Source: Bacteroidales bacterium
GTDB taxonomy: Bacteria; Bacteroidota; Bacteroidia; Bacteroidales; Muribaculaceae
NCBI GenBank assembly: GCA_015061085.1
Contig: SUXG01000002.1
Location: forward strand, 1 to 64,000
Length of the DNA: 64,000 nt
Reading direction: 5' to 3'
Shown: positions 62,188-64,000 of the stretch, one piece after another
How the letters are laid out: each line of letters opens with the position of its first letter
Position numbering within the stretch: the stretch's first letter is position 1
Translations under genes and position numbers: made by a program
Notes under the pieces: model-generated
Told to the model about the DNA's origin: nothing
The model's input: only the letters and a program-made list of their open reading frames with translations
Database searches by the model: none

Positions 62188-62700
62188 TTATTTTGATTGA
62201 GGCATGGAAGAACGCAAAGTGCATGAGAGAGGGGTAATTTTCACCATAAAAGGTGTCGCTTGACGACGAGGTTTGATACTGAGATGATAATAGAATGAGT
62301 TCTGTTTGTCCCATGTCCTAATATCTATTTTACGAGTCTCTCCCGCAGGAATAGGATATGCGATTCGTTCATATCGTTTGTGCAATTGTAATGAATCAGT
62401 GGTTAAATATTCTATTTCTATTGTTACAGACTCCAATAGACAATCAGTCTTATTTGTAATAAAAAAAGACTCTATTTTAGACGATATTGTCTTGTCATAG
62501 CCGGAAAATACGATTTGACTAAGTGAATAGCCATGGTTGCAAGTTTCGCATGCGTCTGTCGATACGACGAACGAGCCGTTATTTACAATTATTGAGTCAG
62601 ACACTTCGACCTCAATATTTGTCTTTACTCTCTTTGACAATACGCTTGCAGAGTATATTGCCATTAATGCTAATAGGCAGAAGATAACTCGTTTCGTCAT
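62188..62700 (-). CDS. Conserved exported protein of unknown function
   Basis: 170 residues with an N-terminal signal (MTKRVIFCLLALMAIYSASV). The mature part is a single beta-rich domain: SQIVFSGYDKTISSKIESFF, VTIEIEYLTTDSLQLHKRYE, PIPAGETRKIDIRTWDKQNS, RRQATPFMVKI. This pattern recurs in Bacteroidales hypothetical proteins as I remember them, but no function is known. Last gene of a minus-strand operon after the 199-residue and DUF3078 proteins (gap 6 bp). Confidence 0.75.
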   Translation of the reverse strand: MTKRVIFCLLALMAIYSASVLSKRVKTNIEVEVSDSIIVNNGSFVVSTDACETCNHGYSLSQIVFSGYDKTISSKIESFFITNKTDCLLESVTIEIEYLTTDSLQLHKRYERIAYPIPAGETRKIDIRTWDKQNSFYYHLSIKPRRQATPFMVKITPLSCTLRSSMPQSK

Positions 62701-62706
62701 AGTTGC

Positions 62707-63306
62707 TTACAGATAACGTGGTGAATTACGCATCGATCCGTTGCCGTCATAGCTCGGATAGACTTTAATAAATCCTCTTTTTTGAGTTCTCTTAGGATCA
62801 GATGTTTGAATTTTTATGATGCGCCAGAAATTGGGTAACAATCCCATGGGATTTATTGTTACGCGATGTTCCTTTTTTGTAAATGTTATCCCATGTCCAT
62901 CCTCAATCAGTGTTGCGACGCATTCTTGAGGTTTTGAAAAAATGTTGTTTTGGCAGTTAGTAAACAGCCACATTCGATATTGATCGGCGTCAGGAGTTAT
63001 CGACAGATAGCCTATGATACTTCCGGGGACGATTAATTGGTCTTCTGCTTCTACTGCTATCACTTGATATTGAAATTGTTTGGAGTATTCGACAGCATCA
63101 GAGCATTTCTTTATCCACAATAAAATCTCATCATCGGGAAATGCCCACAGACCTTCAAGTTTGTCGATAGGGCATGTGTCGCAATAAGCCATTACAACAT
63201 TGCGATTTACGCCTTCTATAATTGCAGAATGAGGAATTTTTTCGTTTCCCTTGGGCAATATAAACGTCGTAAACAAGACTATCATCAATCCGGTCAGGCA
63301 TCTCAT
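62707..63306 (-). CDS. Conserved exported protein of unknown function
   Basis: 199 residues. N-terminal hydrophobic signal (LTGLMIVLFTTFIL), then KLEGLWAFPDDEILLWIKK, a beta-rich core (YQVIAVEAEDQLIVPGSIIG, GHGITFTKKEHRVTINPMGL) and a basic tail. The order LEGLWxFxDDxxxLxI suggests a small beta-barrel fold; no named family recognised. Between the DUF3078 gene (12 bp upstream) and the 170-residue gene (6 bp downstream), so cotranscribed. Confidence 0.72.
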   Translation of the reverse strand: MRCLTGLMIVLFTTFILPKGNEKIPHSAIIEGVNRNVVMAYCDTCPIDKLEGLWAFPDDEILLWIKKCSDAVEYSKQFQYQVIAVEAEDQLIVPGSIIGYLSITPDADQYRMWLFTNCQNNIFSKPQECVATLIEDGHGITFTKKEHRVTINPMGLLPNFWRIIKIQTSDPKRTQKRGFIKVYPSYDGNGSMRNSPRYL

Positions 63307-63318
63307 GGTTAAAAGTTA

Positions 63319-64000
63319 TTATATTTTTGTAGAAAATTTGTATTGGAAGCCGAAGCTGAGAATTTCTTTAAGCATCCAATGCTTCCAATGTTCATTGAGC
63401 TCAGAGCTTGAGTCATAGCGTAAATGCACATAAATCTGTGTGCTTAAGAACTTGTTGATGCTGAACGAAAGTGTGTTTTCCCAGTCTCCTGTCAAGTTTT
63501 TGTAGTTGGAGAAAATGAAAAGTCGCGAACGATAATTGATGTTCTTGGCAATATTCCAATCCATGGTAAACTCGGCATTGCTACCAATTTCGCTTGTCAT
63601 CTTCTTGCCTGATTCGATATTGAATTGAGTAGGATCAACGTTGGAGTCAATACATGTTTTCAGATTGTATGAAATAGGAGCAATAGAAGCATTAAACTTC
63701 AACGATTTGCTATTGTTCGTTGTGTTGTAGGTCATACCGAGACCGAGGTTCAAATCCGATGGTGAAAGGAATGAGGCTATCCTTGTCGTCGAATTTTGTG
63801 GATAGGTGTTTAGTAATTGTGTTTTAAATTGTGCTGTAAAGCTGTAGAACCATTTTTTGAAAGCTTTTACGCCGGCTTTTATATTCCATTGGAAAAGGTC
63901 TTCTGATATTGAATATTTGTGAACCTCATCTTGTGGCGTAGAGTATAGACCTAATTTATACTGAACGTTGTTTTCAAATAGCAGATTAGGATGATAGACT
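63319..64000 (-). CDS. DUF3078 outer-membrane protein, N-terminus beyond the window
   Basis: The frame is open from the right edge to a stop at 63319 (about 226 codons visible); internal Met at 63753 is not the true start because coding similarity continues upstream. Visible: VQYKLGLYSTPQDEVHKYSI, SISEDLFQWNIKAGVKAFKK, WFYSFTAQFKTQLLN, SFLSPSDLNLGLGMTYN, SISYSLNL-like strands and the final FGFQYKFSTKI. Alternating amphipathic strands and a C-terminal aromatic strand fit an outer-membrane beta-barrel of the DUF3078 family. Function unknown. First gene of the operon with the two small exported proteins. Confidence 0.82.
   Translation of the reverse strand, partial: VYHPNLLFENNVQYKLGLYSTPQDEVHKYSISEDLFQWNIKAGVKAFKKWFYSFTAQFKTQLLNTYPQNSTTRIASFLSPSDLNLGLGMTYNTTNNSKSLKFNASIAPISYNLKTCIDSNVDPTQFNIESGKKMTSEIGSNAEFTMDWNIAKNINYRSRLFIFSNYKNLTGDWENTLSFSINKFLSTQIYVHLRYDSSSELNEHWKHWMLKEILSFGFQYKFSTKI

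Overview
The window is about 64 kb of low-GC DNA from a member of the Bacteroidales, most like Muribaculaceae or Prevotella relatives; the family is an inference. The evidence: secreted proteins end in type IX secretion (T9SS) type A sorting domains, promoters carry the Bacteroidetes -33/-7 pair (TTTG, about 19-21 nt, TAnnTTTG), lipoboxes are of Bacteroidetes type, and several genes belong to families largely confined to this phylum (DUF6377, DUF5715, DUF3078, DUF6562). It reads as ordinary chromosome with accessory patches of surface proteins. No plasmid, prophage, CRISPR array or intact transposase was seen.

Layout. 1-10.5 kb (minus): two Fib_succ_major surface proteins, one cut by the window edge, headed by a tiny secreted protein and lying next to a membrane-tethered TPR/AraC regulator; then a 1550-residue multidomain adhesin-like T9SS cargo. 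10.7-15.9 kb (minus): Crp-like regulator, polysaccharide flippase, DUF2807 protein, DusB, M16 peptidase. 16.2-17.8 kb: DUF6377 regulator. 17.9-18.7 kb: a non-coding stretch with two copies of an 86-bp element that look like sibling small RNAs. 18.7-25.7 kb: aroQ, O-methyltransferase, rbfA and a LolC/E-type permease converge on aroB, a HAD phosphatase and a DUF5715 lipoprotein, followed by tyrS. 25.9-28.7 kb: a MITE-like element in the leader of a four-gene FKBP cluster. 28.9-33.4 kb: Lrp, YfhO, a degenerate methyltransferase-like protein, XerD; then tRNA-Asp.

34-40.3 kb (minus): two lipoproteins, a rod-shaped structured RNA that may be 6S RNA, two POT peptide transporters, SufE. 40.4-47.1 kb (plus): a PlsC-type acyltransferase, then a tandemly duplicated two-gene cassette (small sorting-domain protein plus large Fn3-like secreted protein). 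47.4-54.1 kb: pyrG, yidC, queG, a low-molecular-weight phosphatase, an iron alcohol dehydrogenase. 54.5-62.2 kb: creD, a lipoprotein/TPR pair and a DUF6562 lipoprotein, interleaved with decayed copies of creD, of the TPR gene and of the mobile element, so this is a rearranged locus. 62.2-64 kb (minus): two conserved unknowns and a DUF3078 outer-membrane protein cut by the window edge.

Most promising for new biology: the twin small RNA candidates (17.9-18.66 kb), the rod RNA whose strand is fixed by G-U pairs (35.68-35.89 kb), and the coupled small-CTD/large-partner secretion cassette (41.5-47.1 kb).
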